64,000 nt of DNA from Demequina capsici (GTDB lineage: Bacteria > Actinomycetota > Actinomycetes > Actinomycetales > Demequinaceae). The translations under genes were made by a program, and so were the position numbers. The stretch is from assembly GCF_032102965.1 (NCBI RefSeq), contig NZ_CP134880.1, forward strand, positions 2,604,001-2,668,000, given 5' to 3'. Below the pieces are notes generated by a model. It saw only the letters and a program-made list of their open reading frames with translations, searched no databases and was not told where the DNA came from. Below are positions 1-9,522 of the stretch, one piece after another. Each line of letters starts with the position of its first letter. The first letter of the stretch is position 1.

Positions 1-986
1 GCTCGAGCCCCTCCCCGTCCGCAGCCACAGGGTCGCCCGCCCACGCCGCCGCGCTCGACCGCACAGGCCTGGGGCTCGGCCTCGGCGCCTACCTGGTGTG
101 GGGCCTCTTCCCTCTGCTCATGCACGCGCTCGTGCCCGCGTCGCCTCTCGAGATCACGGCGCAGCGCGCGCTGTGGTCCCTGCTGGTGTGCGCGGTGATC
201 GTCACGGTCGTGCGCGGGTGGGCACGGCTGCGCACCGCCCTGAGCGACCTGCGCACCGTCGCCACGCTCGCACTCGCCGCCGCGCTGATCGTCGCGAACT
301 GGCTGATCTACGTCTACGCGGTCACCAGCGATCAGGTGAACTCCGCGTCGCTCGGCTACTACATCAACCCGCTGGTGCTCGTGGGGCTGGGCGTGGTAGT
401 CCTCGGCGAACGCCTGCGCCGCGGCCAGGTGGTCGCCGTCGCGATCGCCACCGTGGCCGTCGTCATCATCGGCGTCGAGGTGGGCGGCCTGCCATGGATC
501 GCGCTCGCGCTCGCCTTCTCCTTCGGGATCTACGGGCTCATCAAGAAGCGCCTCAACGTGGACCCCGTCACGGGCCTCACCATCGAGACCCTGGTCCTCG
601 CACCGTTCGCCGCCATCGCCGTGTGGTGGATGCACCACGCGGGCACGCTCACGTTCGGCACCCGCGGCGGCGACGGGCTAGGCATCGGGCACGACCTGCT
701 GCTCGCCTCCACCGGCGTCTTCACGGTGGGCGCCCTGCTGCTGTTCGCCGGCGGCGCGCAGCGGCTGCCGCTCAACATCGTCGGCCTGCTGCAGTACCTC
801 GCACCCACGATCATGTTCATGCTGGCCGTCTGGCACTTCGGGGAGCCGATGTCCACCGGCCGATGGATCGGCTTCCTGCTCGTGTGGGTCGCCCTGATCG
901 TGCTCACGGTGGACAGCTTCCGCGCGTCGCGGGCGCGCACCCGCGACCCGCGCGAGGCCGAGGTGGAGCCGACCGAGCCCGTCTAG
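1..986 (+). CDS. rarD: RarD-type EamA-family permease, 5' truncated by window
   Basis: The reading frame is open from base 3 to the TAG at 984-986, so the true start lies before the window; the GTG at 96 falls inside the first membrane helix and is not the start. The visible protein carries about ten hydrophobic segments in two EamA halves. It opens with GLGAYLVWGLFPLL and continues with LEITAQRALWS and NSASLGYYINPLVLVGLG, which are typical of RarD (drug/metabolite transporter superfamily). Such proteins are inner-membrane exporters; the substrate of RarD is not settled (chloramphenicol resistance was the original phenotype). The C-terminus is a short charged tail. It converges on the minus-strand gene that ends at 992, only 5 bases away. 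Confidence 0.85.
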   Translation, partial: SSPSPSAATGSPAHAAALDRTGLGLGLGAYLVWGLFPLLMHALVPASPLEITAQRALWSLLVCAVIVTVVRGWARLRTALSDLRTVATLALAAALIVANWLIYVYAVTSDQVNSASLGYYINPLVLVGLGVVVLGERLRRGQVVAVAIATVAVVIIGVEVGGLPWIALALAFSFGIYGLIKKRLNVDPVTGLTIETLVLAPFAAIAVWWMHHAGTLTFGTRGGDGLGIGHDLLLASTGVFTVGALLLFAGGAQRLPLNIVGLLQYLAPTIMFMLAVWHFGEPMSTGRWIGFLLVWVALIVLTVDSFRASRARTRDPREAEVEPTEPV

Positions 987-991
987 GCCCT

Positions 992-2530
992 TCACGCGTG
1001 GACCGGGAACCACGACCAATGCATCGCGTCGGGCGACGGACCCTCGCCGAGGATCACCACCGGCGACGCGCCCGCCACAGCCGCCTGGGAGGCTCCGTCG
1101 CATGGAACGACGCCCGCGTCGTCATACACCGTCGCCTCCCACGGCCCGACCCCGCCCGCGAGCTGCCAGAAGTACCACCAGCCAGGGATGAAGCCGGCGG
1201 TTCCGAACGGGTAGTCGTCCTGCGTCGGCTCCAGGCTCCCGACGATCCGACCCAGCCCGTCGACCCACACGACCGACGCGTAGCGGAACGCGCCGGTGGA
1301 GCCGTCCGGCGCGTCACCGTAGGCCGCGTCCCAGCCCGGGGCGCTCGGCAGCAGGTCGAAGTCGAAGTCCGGGTAGTCGCCATAGCCGGCCTCCACCGTC
1401 ACCAGGGTCGCGCCGGAGCGGTAGTCCACCTGCATGCCGAGGTCGTCCTCGTAGGTCACGCCTCGCCGTCGCTCCCTGCTCACCACCGGCACCTCGAACG
1501 AAGGATCGAGGGGCGCACCGCACTGGAACTCGTCCACCTCCGGCCCCGTCAGATAGTCCGGACCCTGGTAGACGCCGCTGTCCGTCGTGCCGAGCGCCAG
1601 CGGCTGCCACACCGTGTCGTTGCTCCCGCACGCCGACCTCGGAAGCGCACCCTCGTCCCGCGAGGAGACGACGTCGTAGCGCTCACCCGACGGCATCGTG
1701 ATGCGCGTCGTGATGCCGACCACGTCGGAGGTGTCCAGCAGCGGCGCGATGTAGTACCCCACCAGCATCGGCTCCTCGTCCTGGGTGCCGTCGGCGTGCG
1801 TCACGATCCGCTGGATCACGGCGTCGGTGCCCGCGGCGCTCGACATGATCGACGCATACGTGGCCATGAAGGCCCACGCATGCATCGTCGCCACCTCCGT
1901 CGGCGACACGCCCACCGGCACCACCGCGGGGAGCGTGGTGGTCCACCCGGTCCACAGGTCCGCGGGATCGTAGACAGGCACGGCGCCCATCCCGGTGATG
2001 TCGAACACCAGGTGGTCCGCCTCCCCTCCGTCGACCGTGAGCAGGCCCATCCAGCCGTACTGATCGAGGCTGAAGGCCTGGCCGCCATCCTCGACGCGGT
2101 ACCACAGGGTCGGCTCCCAGTCCGTGGTCGGGGTGTTGCCCGCGACGACCTCGACGAGCGTGCCGTCGGCCTTGCGATAGTGCCCCGTCCCCGCGCTGAC
2201 GTCCACGTACGCCCGCCCGTAGTACGGGGCTCCGGCCAACGCGGCGACGTTCGGCAGCGGGTAGGTGTCCAGGTCGCAGGGGTTGCCCGCCGCGGCAAGC
2301 GCAGCCGCCGCCTGCTGCTGCCGGTCGGCCACGCCGGCCACGACCGACAGCCCGATCGCCGCCAAGGCGACCGCAGCGGCCACACCGATCGCGCCCGTCC
2401 GTGCGCGACGCCGACGCGCGATGCGTCTGAGCGCGCGATCCTGCCGCCCCTGCGGCGCCTGTCCGTCCGCGCCGATCGCCCGCGCGTGCGAGGCACCGGC
2501 GCTCCTGAGAGCCTCGCCCAGCGCGCTCAT
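992..2530 (-). CDS. Single-pass membrane protein paired with sigma-like regulator
   Basis: 512 aa of unknown family. Residues 1-45 are a basic cytoplasmic stretch rich in Arg, residues about 46-68 form one hydrophobic helix, and the remaining 440 residues are predicted to be outside the cell, with scattered Cys and many Trp, Tyr and Asp. The ATG overlaps the stop of the upstream sigma-like gene by 4 bases (2527-2530), so the two are translationally coupled. This arrangement is common for an anti-sigma or signal-receiving partner of an ECF-like sigma factor, but I see no zinc-binding anti-sigma motif (HxxxCxxC) in the short cytoplasmic part. It may be a surface protein controlled by the regulator instead. 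Function is inferred from context only. Confidence 0.6.
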   Translation of the reverse strand: MSALGEALRSAGASHARAIGADGQAPQGRQDRALRRIARRRRARTGAIGVAAAVALAAIGLSVVAGVADRQQQAAAALAAAGNPCDLDTYPLPNVAALAGAPYYGRAYVDVSAGTGHYRKADGTLVEVVAGNTPTTDWEPTLWYRVEDGGQAFSLDQYGWMGLLTVDGGEADHLVFDITGMGAVPVYDPADLWTGWTTTLPAVVPVGVSPTEVATMHAWAFMATYASIMSSAAGTDAVIQRIVTHADGTQDEEPMLVGYYIAPLLDTSDVVGITTRITMPSGERYDVVSSRDEGALPRSACGSNDTVWQPLALGTTDSGVYQGPDYLTGPEVDEFQCGAPLDPSFEVPVVSRERRRGVTYEDDLGMQVDYRSGATLVTVEAGYGDYPDFDFDLLPSAPGWDAAYGDAPDGSTGAFRYASVVWVDGLGRIVGSLEPTQDDYPFGTAGFIPGWWYFWQLAGGVGPWEATVYDDAGVVPCDGASQAAVAGASPVVILGEGPSPDAMHWSWFPVHA

Positions 2531-3123
2531 CGGCGGCTCCTGGGGTTCACCAGCTCAGCGACCTCGGGCTCCGGACCCGGGTCGACGACGCCGAGCAGCG
2601 GGGACAGCCTCGCCGTCGCGTCCTGCAGGCAGCGCCGCACCTGGTGCTGTTCCACATGCAGCGCGCGCGCGATCTGCGGCAGGGTCAGCTCGTCGTGGTG
2701 GCGCATCACCACACAGGCGCGCTCGCGGGGCGGGAGGGCGCGCAGTGCGGTGCGCACGTCGGAGCCGTCGTCCACGCGGTCCTGGCGGTCATCTTGTGGG
2801 CTGCGGGGCGCGCCGTCCGCGTGGGGGGCGGAGTCCGCGTGGGGGGCGGAGTCCGGGCCCGCGGCAGGGCGAGAGCCGCGCGACGCCCTCCACGTGCGCC
2901 GGGGCGACCGGCCCGCCACCGTGGTCGCCATCGCCATGCGCACCCGCGCGTCGGCTTCGTCGACATCGGTCGGGGGCCTCCTGCGACGGAGCACGGCCAC
3001 GATCGCGTCGTCCATGAGGCGGACCGCATCGTCATCCCGGTCAGCGAGCATGGCTGCGTACGCGGTCAGGCTCGCGCCTCGCTCATGCATCAGCCGCTCG
3101 ACGAGCGTCTGCAGGTCCCCCAT
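2527..3123 (-). CDS. ECF/SigE-like sigma-70 region 4 regulator
   Basis: 198 aa. The C-terminal third (about residues 122-178) is a sigma-70 region 4 helix-turn-helix: RTALRALPPRERACVVMRHH, then a second helix with LTLPQIARALHVEQHQVRRC. The N-terminal part resembles the region 2 end of SigE-family ECF factors only weakly, and the two are joined by a low-complexity linker containing repeated APHADS units from an 18-bp tandem repeat. It would steer RNA polymerase to a small regulon, probably in step with the membrane protein whose start overlaps its stop. The ATG is preceded by a purine-rich GAGGGAGAA site. It may be a degenerate sigma factor that has lost part of region 2. Confidence 0.7.
   Translation of the reverse strand: MGDLQTLVERLMHERGASLTAYAAMLADRDDDAVRLMDDAIVAVLRRRRPPTDVDEADARVRMAMATTVAGRSPRRTWRASRGSRPAAGPDSAPHADSAPHADGAPRSPQDDRQDRVDDGSDVRTALRALPPRERACVVMRHHDELTLPQIARALHVEQHQVRRCLQDATARLSPLLGVVDPGPEPEVAELVNPRSRR
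2815..2856. repeat. 18-bp tandem repeat in sigma-like gene linker
   Basis: Unit gtggggggcggagtccgc occurs at 2821-2838 and again at 2839-2856 with one changed base, preceded by a partial copy. It is in frame and encodes the Ala-Pro-His-Ala-Asp-Ser linker between the two halves of the sigma-like protein, so copy number changes would lengthen the linker without a frameshift. Confidence 0.85.
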
Positions 3124-3246
3124 GCGTTCTCCCTCGTAGCACTCACCTTCTCATATGCGGCGGACCGCGGGAAGGTGAGGCTGCGTCCGCTCATGCAGAG
3201 GCATGGCCTCCGCACGGGCTCATGAACGAGCGCCGATCGGGGGCGT

Positions 3247-4263
3247 TCAGGCGGCGCGGGCGACGAGCGCCTCGGCGAAGGCGACCAACGCGTCCTTGAC
3301 CTCGCCCGCCGGGAGGCCGTCGATGGCGACGATCGCCTGGCGGCTCCAGTCGTGGGCGAGCGCGGCCGTCTGATCGACCACCGGATGCACGCGCAGGCGA
3401 TCCACGACGGAGGCGAGCGCCTCGTCCGAGGTCAGGTCGCCGTCGATGTCCGCGAGCAGGGCCAGGTCCGCCGCGTGCTGCTCGGCGCTCACCTCGGGCC
3501 CAGGACCGGCAGCGATACGGCGCCTCAGCAGGAGGGTGGGCATCGTGTCGACACCCTCCCGCAGGTCGGTGCCAGGGGTCTTGCCGGACACCTCCGTGTC
3601 CGAACGGATGTCCAGGACGTCGTCCGCCAACTGGAATGCGACGCCGGCAAGCTCGCCGTACTGCGTCACCTGCTTCACGATCGTGGGGGCGCAGCCGGCG
3701 AACATCGCGCCGAACCTCGCCGACATCGCGACCAGCGAGCCGGTCTTGTCCGCGAGCACCTGGATGTAGTGCTCGACAGGGTCGTCGTCCTCAGCAGGTC
3801 CCACGGTCTCGTGGAGCTGGCCCAGGCAGAGGCGCTCGAACGTGGTCGCCTGCAGACGCACCGCCTCCGGCCCGAGGCCCGCGACCACGACCGACGCCCG
3901 GGCGAACAGGAGGTCGCCGGTGAGGATCGCGACCGAGTTGCCCCACACCTCGTGCGCCGACGGCGCTCCACGCCGGGTGGGCGCGGAGTCCATCACGTCG
4001 TCGTGGTAGAGGGTCGCCAGATGCGTCAGCTCGCACACCACCGCCGCGTCGAGCACCTCCGGGCGCGATCCGTCGCCCAGCTGCGATGCGAGCAGCACCA
4101 GCATGGGACGGAGCCGCTTGCCGCCGGCGTCCACCAGATGCCTGGACGTCGCGTCCGCGAGCCTGTCGGACTGCGCGACCGCGTCGCGCAACCGCTCCTC
4201 GATCAGCTCCAGTCGCGGTGTCAGCGCATCCTGCAGCTGGTCGTTGCCGATGGGGACTGACAT
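3247..4263 (-). CDS. Polyprenyl diphosphate synthase (menaquinone side chain)
   Basis: 338 aa trans-isoprenyl diphosphate synthase. The first Asp-rich motif DDVMD is at residues 88-92 and the second DDVLD at 214-218; GGKRLRP (47-53) binds isopentenyl diphosphate and the KTG near 173 is also present. These enzymes extend allylic diphosphates into the long all-trans chain that MenA attaches to DHNA. Product length cannot be read from sequence here. It lies downstream of nuoN in the same direction, but a TAGGCT box at 4271-4276 overlapping the nuoN stop and 7 nt from the ATG suggests its own leaderless transcript. Its presence beside nuo and a geranylgeranyl-reductase-like gene recalls the mycobacterial grcC1 region. 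Confidence 0.9.
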   Translation of the reverse strand: MSVPIGNDQLQDALTPRLELIEERLRDAVAQSDRLADATSRHLVDAGGKRLRPMLVLLASQLGDGSRPEVLDAAVVCELTHLATLYHDDVMDSAPTRRGAPSAHEVWGNSVAILTGDLLFARASVVVAGLGPEAVRLQATTFERLCLGQLHETVGPAEDDDPVEHYIQVLADKTGSLVAMSARFGAMFAGCAPTIVKQVTQYGELAGVAFQLADDVLDIRSDTEVSGKTPGTDLREGVDTMPTLLLRRRIAAGPGPEVSAEQHAADLALLADIDGDLTSDEALASVVDRLRVHPVVDQTAALAHDWSRQAIVAIDGLPAGEVKDALVAFAEALVARAA

Positions 4264-4270
4264 GCGTTCG

Positions 4271-4276
4271 AGCCTA
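4271..4276 (-). promoter_or_regulatory. -10 box for leaderless polyprenyl synthase transcript
   Basis: TAGGCT on the minus strand, 7 nt before the ATG at 4263. It overlaps the 3' end of nuoN, so it would be an internal promoter in the nuo operon. Confidence 0.55.
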
Positions 4277-5848
4277 CAGCCCGATCAGGAGCACACCGGC
4301 GTCGGAGGCGATGGAGAGCGCACCGGCCGGAAGCACACCGAGGATCAGCACCGCGGCGGCGGTGATCCAGATGACGACGCGGGTGTACGGGTGGTAGTCG
4401 ACCTCCACGAGCGCCTGCTGGTCCTCAGGGACGTCCGTGAGGAACATCAGGACGATCAGACGCACGTAGAAGAACGCCGCCGCCGCCGACGCCACCACGG
4501 CGACGAGCACCAGCGGCCAGCCGCCCCCGTCGATCGCCGCGGCGAACGCCTGGAACTTGCCGATGAAGCCGGCAGTCAGCGGGATGCCTGCGAACGACAG
4601 CAGGAACAGGGCCATCGCGCCGGCCAGCATCGGGTCGCGTCGTCCCAGACCCGCCCACTGCCCGAGCCGGGTGGCCTCGCCGCCGACCGTGCCGTCCTCC
4701 GCCTTCTCACGCACCTGCGTGATCACCGCGAACGCGCCGATCGTGGCAAGGCCGTAGGTGAGCATGTAGAACGGCACGGCGGACAGCGCCTGCGCGGAGA
4801 AGCCTGCGAACGCCACGAGGATGAAGCCCGCGTGGGCCACCGACGAGTACGCGAGCATGCGCTTGATGTCCGTCTGCACCAACGCGACGACGGTGCCGAC
4901 CACCATCGTGACGATGGCGACGGTCCAGATCATCCAGCTGAGCTCCCACTCGAGCGGGTACAGCGCGGTGAACACGATGCGCAGCAGCGCGGCGGCCGCG
5001 GCGGCCTTGGTGGCGGCGGCCATGAAGGCCGTCACCGGGGTGGGGGCAGCCTGGTAGGCGTCCGGGGACCAGGTGTGGAACGGCACGGCGCCCAGCTTGA
5101 ACAGCAGGCCGACGATCACGAGGACCGCACCGGGGACGAACAGCGCGAGATCGCCGGGAGAGGCGAGCACGGCGGTGAGGACGTCTCCGTACGACGTGGA
5201 TGCGGCGGCGCCGTACAGGAGCGCCACGCCGAACAGGTAGATGGCCGACGAGAACGCGCCGAGAAGGAAGTACTTCAGCGCGCCCTCGTGGGACAGCAGA
5301 CGCTTGCGACGCGCCAGCGCGACCATGATGTACAGCGGCAGCGAGAACACCTCGAGAGCGACGAACAGCGCCAGGAAGTCCGTCGTGGAGACGAACGCCA
5401 TCATGCCGCCGACCGCGAAGAGCAGCAGCGGGAAGACCTCCGTCACCTCGAGCCCGCGGCGGCGTGCCTCGGCCTCCTCAGGGGACCCAGGGGTGGCCGC
5501 TCCGAGCGACGTGAACGACTCCTCGCCCGCACGCGTGCGCGCCGCGAACAGCAGCGCGCCGAGCGCACCGAAGACCAGCAGCAGGCAGAACCACGCGAGC
5601 GCCTGACGGTCGACCACGAAGAAGCCCGTCTGCGCCACGTTGCCCGCAGCCGTCAGCGAGGCCCACTGCACGGCGGACACCACGAGGGCACCCAGCAGGG
5701 CGACGAGCGTCAGCGCCAGCTGGACCGCGCGGCGCGTGGCCGGGGTCCTGATGATCGCCTCGACGAGCACGCCGACAGCGCCTGCGAGCAGGACGATCAG
5801 CAGCGGCGCGAACGCCATGTAGGAGATGTCGGGAGCGGTGAACATCAC
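4274..5848 (-). CDS. nuoN: NADH-quinone oxidoreductase subunit N
   Basis: 524 aa, about 14 membrane helices. It is one of the three antiporter-like proton-pumping subunits of the complex I membrane arm. The charged pump residues sit in conserved helices such as LFKLGAVPFHTWSPDAYQ and the discontinuous-helix region DIKRMLAYSSVAHAGFI. A GTG at 5848 overlaps the nuoM stop by 4 bases; the ATG one codon later is an alternative start. It is the last nuo gene, followed by the polyprenyl synthase 10 bases on. Confidence 0.97.
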   Translation of the reverse strand: MMFTAPDISYMAFAPLLIVLLAGAVGVLVEAIIRTPATRRAVQLALTLVALLGALVVSAVQWASLTAAGNVAQTGFFVVDRQALAWFCLLLVFGALGALLFAARTRAGEESFTSLGAATPGSPEEAEARRRGLEVTEVFPLLLFAVGGMMAFVSTTDFLALFVALEVFSLPLYIMVALARRKRLLSHEGALKYFLLGAFSSAIYLFGVALLYGAAASTSYGDVLTAVLASPGDLALFVPGAVLVIVGLLFKLGAVPFHTWSPDAYQAAPTPVTAFMAAATKAAAAAALLRIVFTALYPLEWELSWMIWTVAIVTMVVGTVVALVQTDIKRMLAYSSVAHAGFILVAFAGFSAQALSAVPFYMLTYGLATIGAFAVITQVREKAEDGTVGGEATRLGQWAGLGRRDPMLAGAMALFLLSFAGIPLTAGFIGKFQAFAAAIDGGGWPLVLVAVVASAAAAFFYVRLIVLMFLTDVPEDQQALVEVDYHPYTRVVIWITAAAVLILGVLPAGALSIASDAGVLLIGL

Positions 5849-7338
5849 TCGGAAACCTCCGCGTTGACGGTGGTGACCACGGCGGCGGCCGGATCACGCA
5901 GATAGTCGATCGCCAGGCTCGGCAGGAACCCGAGCAGCAGCATCAGGCCGATGAGCGGCCACAGCACGAACCGCTCGCGGATGCCGAGCTCCCTGGTCTT
6001 CTCCAGACCCTCCTTGGTGGGTCCGGTGAACACCTTCTGGTAGGTCAGCAGCACGTACAGCGCGGCGAGGATCACGCCCAGCGCGGCGACGACCACCGCG
6101 GCGTTGGCGACCCCGAAGGAGCCGACCAGCACCATGATCTCCGACACGAACGGCGACAGTCCGGGCAGCGCGAGCGCGCTCAGGCCGATGACGAGGAACG
6201 TGCCGGCCATGACGGGCACGACCTTCTGGAGGCCGCCGTAGGCGCTGACGTGAGGGCTGCCGTTGCGCTCGATGAGGAATCCGACCACCAGGAACAGCGC
6301 GCCGGTGCTCAGGCCGTGGTTGAACATGTAGAACGCCGCGCCCTCGACGGAGGTCTGCTGGAACGCGTAGATGCCCAGGACCATGATGCCGAAGTGGCTC
6401 ACCGAGGTGAACGACACGAGGCGCAGCATGTCGGTCTGACCGATGGCGGCGACGGCTCCGTAGATCACGGAGATGACCGCGAACACGATGATGACGGGCG
6501 CCGCCCACTTCGACGCCTGCGGGAAGATCACCATGCCCAGCGTGATCATGCCGAAGGTGCCGATCTTGTCGAGCACGGCCACGAGCAGCGCGGTGGTGCC
6601 GGGGCGCGCGGTCTCGGCGACGGTGGGCAGCCACGTGTGCACGGGGACCATCGGCGCCTTGATGGCGAACGCCAGGAAGAAGCCCAGGAACATCAGCCGC
6701 TCGGCGGTGGTGCCGAAGTCGTACCCGGCCAGGTTGTCGATCAGGTAGGCCTGCTCGCCGCCGGGGCCCACGAAGTACAGGGCGACGACCGCCACGAGCA
6801 TGATGAGCCCGCCGACGAGCGAGTACAGCAGGAACTTGACGGCCGCGTAGCGTCGCTGCTCCCCGCCGAAGCCTCCGATGAGGAAGTACAGCGGGATCAG
6901 CATCGCCTCGAACATGACGTAGAACAGGAAGACGTCGCGGGCGGCGAAGATGCCGACCATGAACGCCTGCAGCACCAGGATCAGCGCCAGGTAGCGGGCG
7001 GCGCGGTGGTGGTCCTCCGCGTCGCGCCTCCATTCGGCCAGGATCACCAGCGGGGTGAGGATGAGCGACAGCGCGACCATCGACAGCCCGAAGCCGTTGA
7101 CTCCGAGCGCCCAGCTCGCACCGATCTGCGGGATCCACGAGTAGGTCTCGGTGAACTGCTGCGTCGCCGCGTCGGACAGGTCGAACTGCGTGAGCATCAC
7201 GATGCCGAGCGCGAGCTCCAGCAGGGTGACGCCGAGCGCGATCTCACGCACCCGGCTGCGCGCGCCTTCAGGCAGGGCCCGCAGCAGGGCGGCGCCTGCC
7301 AGCGGCAGCAGCACCAGGACGGTCAGGAACGGGAACAT
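5845..7338 (-). CDS. nuoM: NADH-quinone oxidoreductase subunit M
   Basis: 497 aa, about 14 membrane helices, antiporter-like subunit of complex I. Recognised by FYVMFEAMLIPLYFLIGGFG, which carries the essential Glu of helix 5, by the PMVPVHTWLPTVAETA loop, and by the QTDMLRLVSFTSVSHFGIM helix pair. It abuts nuoL (stop at 7339) without a gap and overlaps nuoN by 4 bases, so translation of L, M and N is probably coupled. Length is normal for the family. Confidence 0.97.
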   Translation of the reverse strand: MFPFLTVLVLLPLAGAALLRALPEGARSRVREIALGVTLLELALGIVMLTQFDLSDAATQQFTETYSWIPQIGASWALGVNGFGLSMVALSLILTPLVILAEWRRDAEDHHRAARYLALILVLQAFMVGIFAARDVFLFYVMFEAMLIPLYFLIGGFGGEQRRYAAVKFLLYSLVGGLIMLVAVVALYFVGPGGEQAYLIDNLAGYDFGTTAERLMFLGFFLAFAIKAPMVPVHTWLPTVAETARPGTTALLVAVLDKIGTFGMITLGMVIFPQASKWAAPVIIVFAVISVIYGAVAAIGQTDMLRLVSFTSVSHFGIMVLGIYAFQQTSVEGAAFYMFNHGLSTGALFLVVGFLIERNGSPHVSAYGGLQKVVPVMAGTFLVIGLSALALPGLSPFVSEIMVLVGSFGVANAAVVVAALGVILAALYVLLTYQKVFTGPTKEGLEKTRELGIRERFVLWPLIGLMLLLGFLPSLAIDYLRDPAAAVVTTVNAEVSE

Positions 7339-9219
7339 CTACAGCACCCCCAGGACGACGCCGGCGATCAGGCCGGCGACTGCGATCAGGAGCAGCGCGG
7401 CGTAGCTGCGCACCTGCCCGGACTGGAATCGACGCAGGAACTCTCCGAGCCTCAGCAGCCCTGTGCCGGTGCCGTTGACGGCTCCGTCGACCAGCGCGGC
7501 ATCGGCGTACACGAGGGTGCGCGTGAGATGCGTGCCGGGTCGCTGGAGGACACCGCGGTTGACCGAGTCCTGGTAGAAGTCGTTGCGCGCCAGCATGGTG
7601 CCGAGCGACGGTGCAGGCGCCTCGGTGGGCACCTCCGTGCGACCGTACTGCAGCCAGGCGACGACCACGCCGACTGCGACGAGCAGCAGCGTGAAGGTCA
7701 TGATGAGCGGCACCGCCATGACGGGGTCGTGCTCCTCGACGTGCCCGGTGACGGGCTCCAGCCAGGTGGTGAAGCGGTCGCCGGAGGCGAGGAACCAACC
7801 GAGCAGCGCGGAGCCGACGGACAGGACGATCATGGGCGCCGTCACGAGCCACGGGGACTCGTGCGGATGCATCTCGTCGGTCCACCGGGCCTTGCCGTGG
7901 AAGGTCATGAAGAACAGGCGCGACATGTAGTACGCGGTCAGCCCGGCGCCGATCAGCGCGGCCAGGCCGAACACCCAGGGCTGCCATCCCTCGCCCACGA
8001 ACGCGGCCTCGATGATCTTGTCCTTGGACCAGAAGCCGGAGAACGGCGGGACGCCCAGGATCGCGAGCCAGCCGAGCCCGAACGTGACCCAGGTGACGAC
8101 CATGGCGGTGCGCAGCGCGCCGAAGCGTCGCATGTCCACCGTGTCGTTCATGCCGTGCATCACCGAGCCCGCGCCCAGGAACATGCCGGCCTTGAAGAAG
8201 CCGTGCGTGAGCAGGTGGAAGATCGCGAACGCGTAGCCGATGGGGCCCAGGCCCGCGGCGAGCATCATGTAGCCGATCTGCGACATGGTGGAGGCGGCGA
8301 GCGCCTTCTTGATGTCGTCCTTGGCCATGCCGATGATGGCTCCCATGACCAGCGTGATCGCACCCACCGACGTGACCACCAGGCGTGCCGTGTCGGTGAG
8401 GTCGAAGATGGCCGACGAGCGCACGATCAGGTAGACGCCGGCGGTGACCATGGTGGCCGCGTGGATCAGGGCCGACACGGGCGTGGGGCCCGCCATCGCG
8501 TCGCCCAGCCAGGACTGCAGCGGGAACTGCGCGGACTTTCCGGTGGCGGCCACCAGCAGCGTGAGGCCGATCGCGGTGAGCTGGGCGGTCGACACGTCGC
8601 CGACCTGCGCGAACACGTCGGAGAAGCTGAGCGAGCCGAACGCGGTGAACATGAGGCCCATCGCGATGATCAGGCCGACGTCGCCCACACGGTTGACGAC
8701 GAACGCCTTGTTCGCGGCGGTCGCGTACTCGGGCTTGTGGTTCCAGAAGCCGATCAGCAGGTAGGACGCGAGGCCCACGCCCTCCCAGCCGACGAACAGC
8801 AGCAGGTACGAGTCGGCGAGCACCAGCAGCAGCATCGCGGCGATGAACAGGTTGAGGTACGCGAAGAAGATCCGCCTGCGCGGGTCGTGCTCCATGTAGG
8901 CCACAGAGTAGAGGTGGATGAGCGTGCCCACGAAGGTCACGAGCATCACGAAAGTCATCGACAGCGGGTCCAGGAGCAGCCCTGCGTCGACGTGCAGCTC
9001 GCCGCCCGAGATCCAGGTGAACAGGTGCATCGCGTGCGTGCGGGACTCGGAGTCGAGGCCGAGCATCTGGATCAGGGCGCCGAGGCCCACGACGAAGGCT
9101 GCCGTCGATGCGGCCACGCCCATCCAGTGTCCCCACTTGTCGGCGCGCTTGCCCAGAAGGATCAGCACGAGGCTGCTCGCCAGGGGCACGGCGATCAGGA
9201 GCCAGGTCAGGTCAAGCAT
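7339..9219 (-). CDS. nuoL: NADH-quinone oxidoreductase subunit L
   Basis: 626 aa, the largest antiporter-like subunit, expected to end in the long lateral helix that clamps the membrane arm. Motifs seen: [20 protein letters not shown] (helix 5 Glu), [20 protein letters not shown], and [20 protein letters not shown]. The ATG follows the nuoK stop by 3 bases. Nothing appears to be missing relative to family length. Confidence 0.97.
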   Translation of the reverse strand: MLDLTWLLIAVPLASSLVLILLGKRADKWGHWMGVAASTAAFVVGLGALIQMLGLDSESRTHAMHLFTWISGGELHVDAGLLLDPLSMTFVMLVTFVGTLIHLYSVAYMEHDPRRRIFFAYLNLFIAAMLLLVLADSYLLLFVGWEGVGLASYLLIGFWNHKPEYATAANKAFVVNRVGDVGLIIAMGLMFTAFGSLSFSDVFAQVGDVSTAQLTAIGLTLLVAATGKSAQFPLQSWLGDAMAGPTPVSALIHAATMVTAGVYLIVRSSAIFDLTDTARLVVTSVGAITLVMGAIIGMAKDDIKKALAASTMSQIGYMMLAAGLGPIGYAFAIFHLLTHGFFKAGMFLGAGSVMHGMNDTVDMRRFGALRTAMVVTWVTFGLGWLAILGVPPFSGFWSKDKIIEAAFVGEGWQPWVFGLAALIGAGLTAYYMSRLFFMTFHGKARWTDEMHPHESPWLVTAPMIVLSVGSALLGWFLASGDRFTTWLEPVTGHVEEHDPVMAVPLIMTFTLLLVAVGVVVAWLQYGRTEVPTEAPAPSLGTMLARNDFYQDSVNRGVLQRPGTHLTRTLVYADAALVDGAVNGTGTGLLRLGEFLRRFQSGQVRSYAALLLIAVAGLIAGVVLGVL

Positions 9220-9222
9220 CGA

Positions 9223-9522
9223 TCAACCCTTCAGTTCCGCGGGCTCGTCGAGGGAGATGGTCTGGCGGGCACGGAACACCGCGATGATGATCGCGAGTCC
9301 GACCACGACCTCGGCGGCCGCGACCACCATGACGAAGAAGGCCATCACCTGGCCGTCGATCTCTCCGTGGATGCGGGAGAAGGCGACGAGCGCGAGGTTG
9401 GAGGCGTTGAGCATGAGCTCGACACCCATGAAGGCGATGATCGCGTTGCGGCGCGTGAGGACCGCTGCCGCGCCGATGCCGAACAGCACCGTCGCGAGGT
9501 AGACGAAGGCGATGGGGCTCAC
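9223..9522 (-). CDS. nuoK: NADH-quinone oxidoreductase subunit K
   Basis: 99 aa with three membrane helices, the normal size. I start it at the GTG at 9520-9522, which overlaps the nuoJ stop by 4 bases (GTGA); a longer frame continues upstream but only reads across nuoJ out of frame. The family signature [20 protein letters not shown] contains the conserved buried Glu of helix 2, and [13 protein letters not shown] carries that of helix 3. Both are part of the proton channel between the quinone site and NuoN. Confidence 0.96.
   Translation of the reverse strand: MSPIAFVYLATVLFGIGAAAVLTRRNAIIAFMGVELMLNASNLALVAFSRIHGEIDGQVMAFFVMVVAAAEVVVGLAIIIAVFRARQTISLDEPAELKG

Noticed and set aside
98..3139. 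A 1013-codon plus-strand open frame
   Set aside because: It crosses RarD out of frame and then runs antisense to two better-supported genes. Arg/His/Pro-rich composition and no domain mark it as a high-GC shadow.
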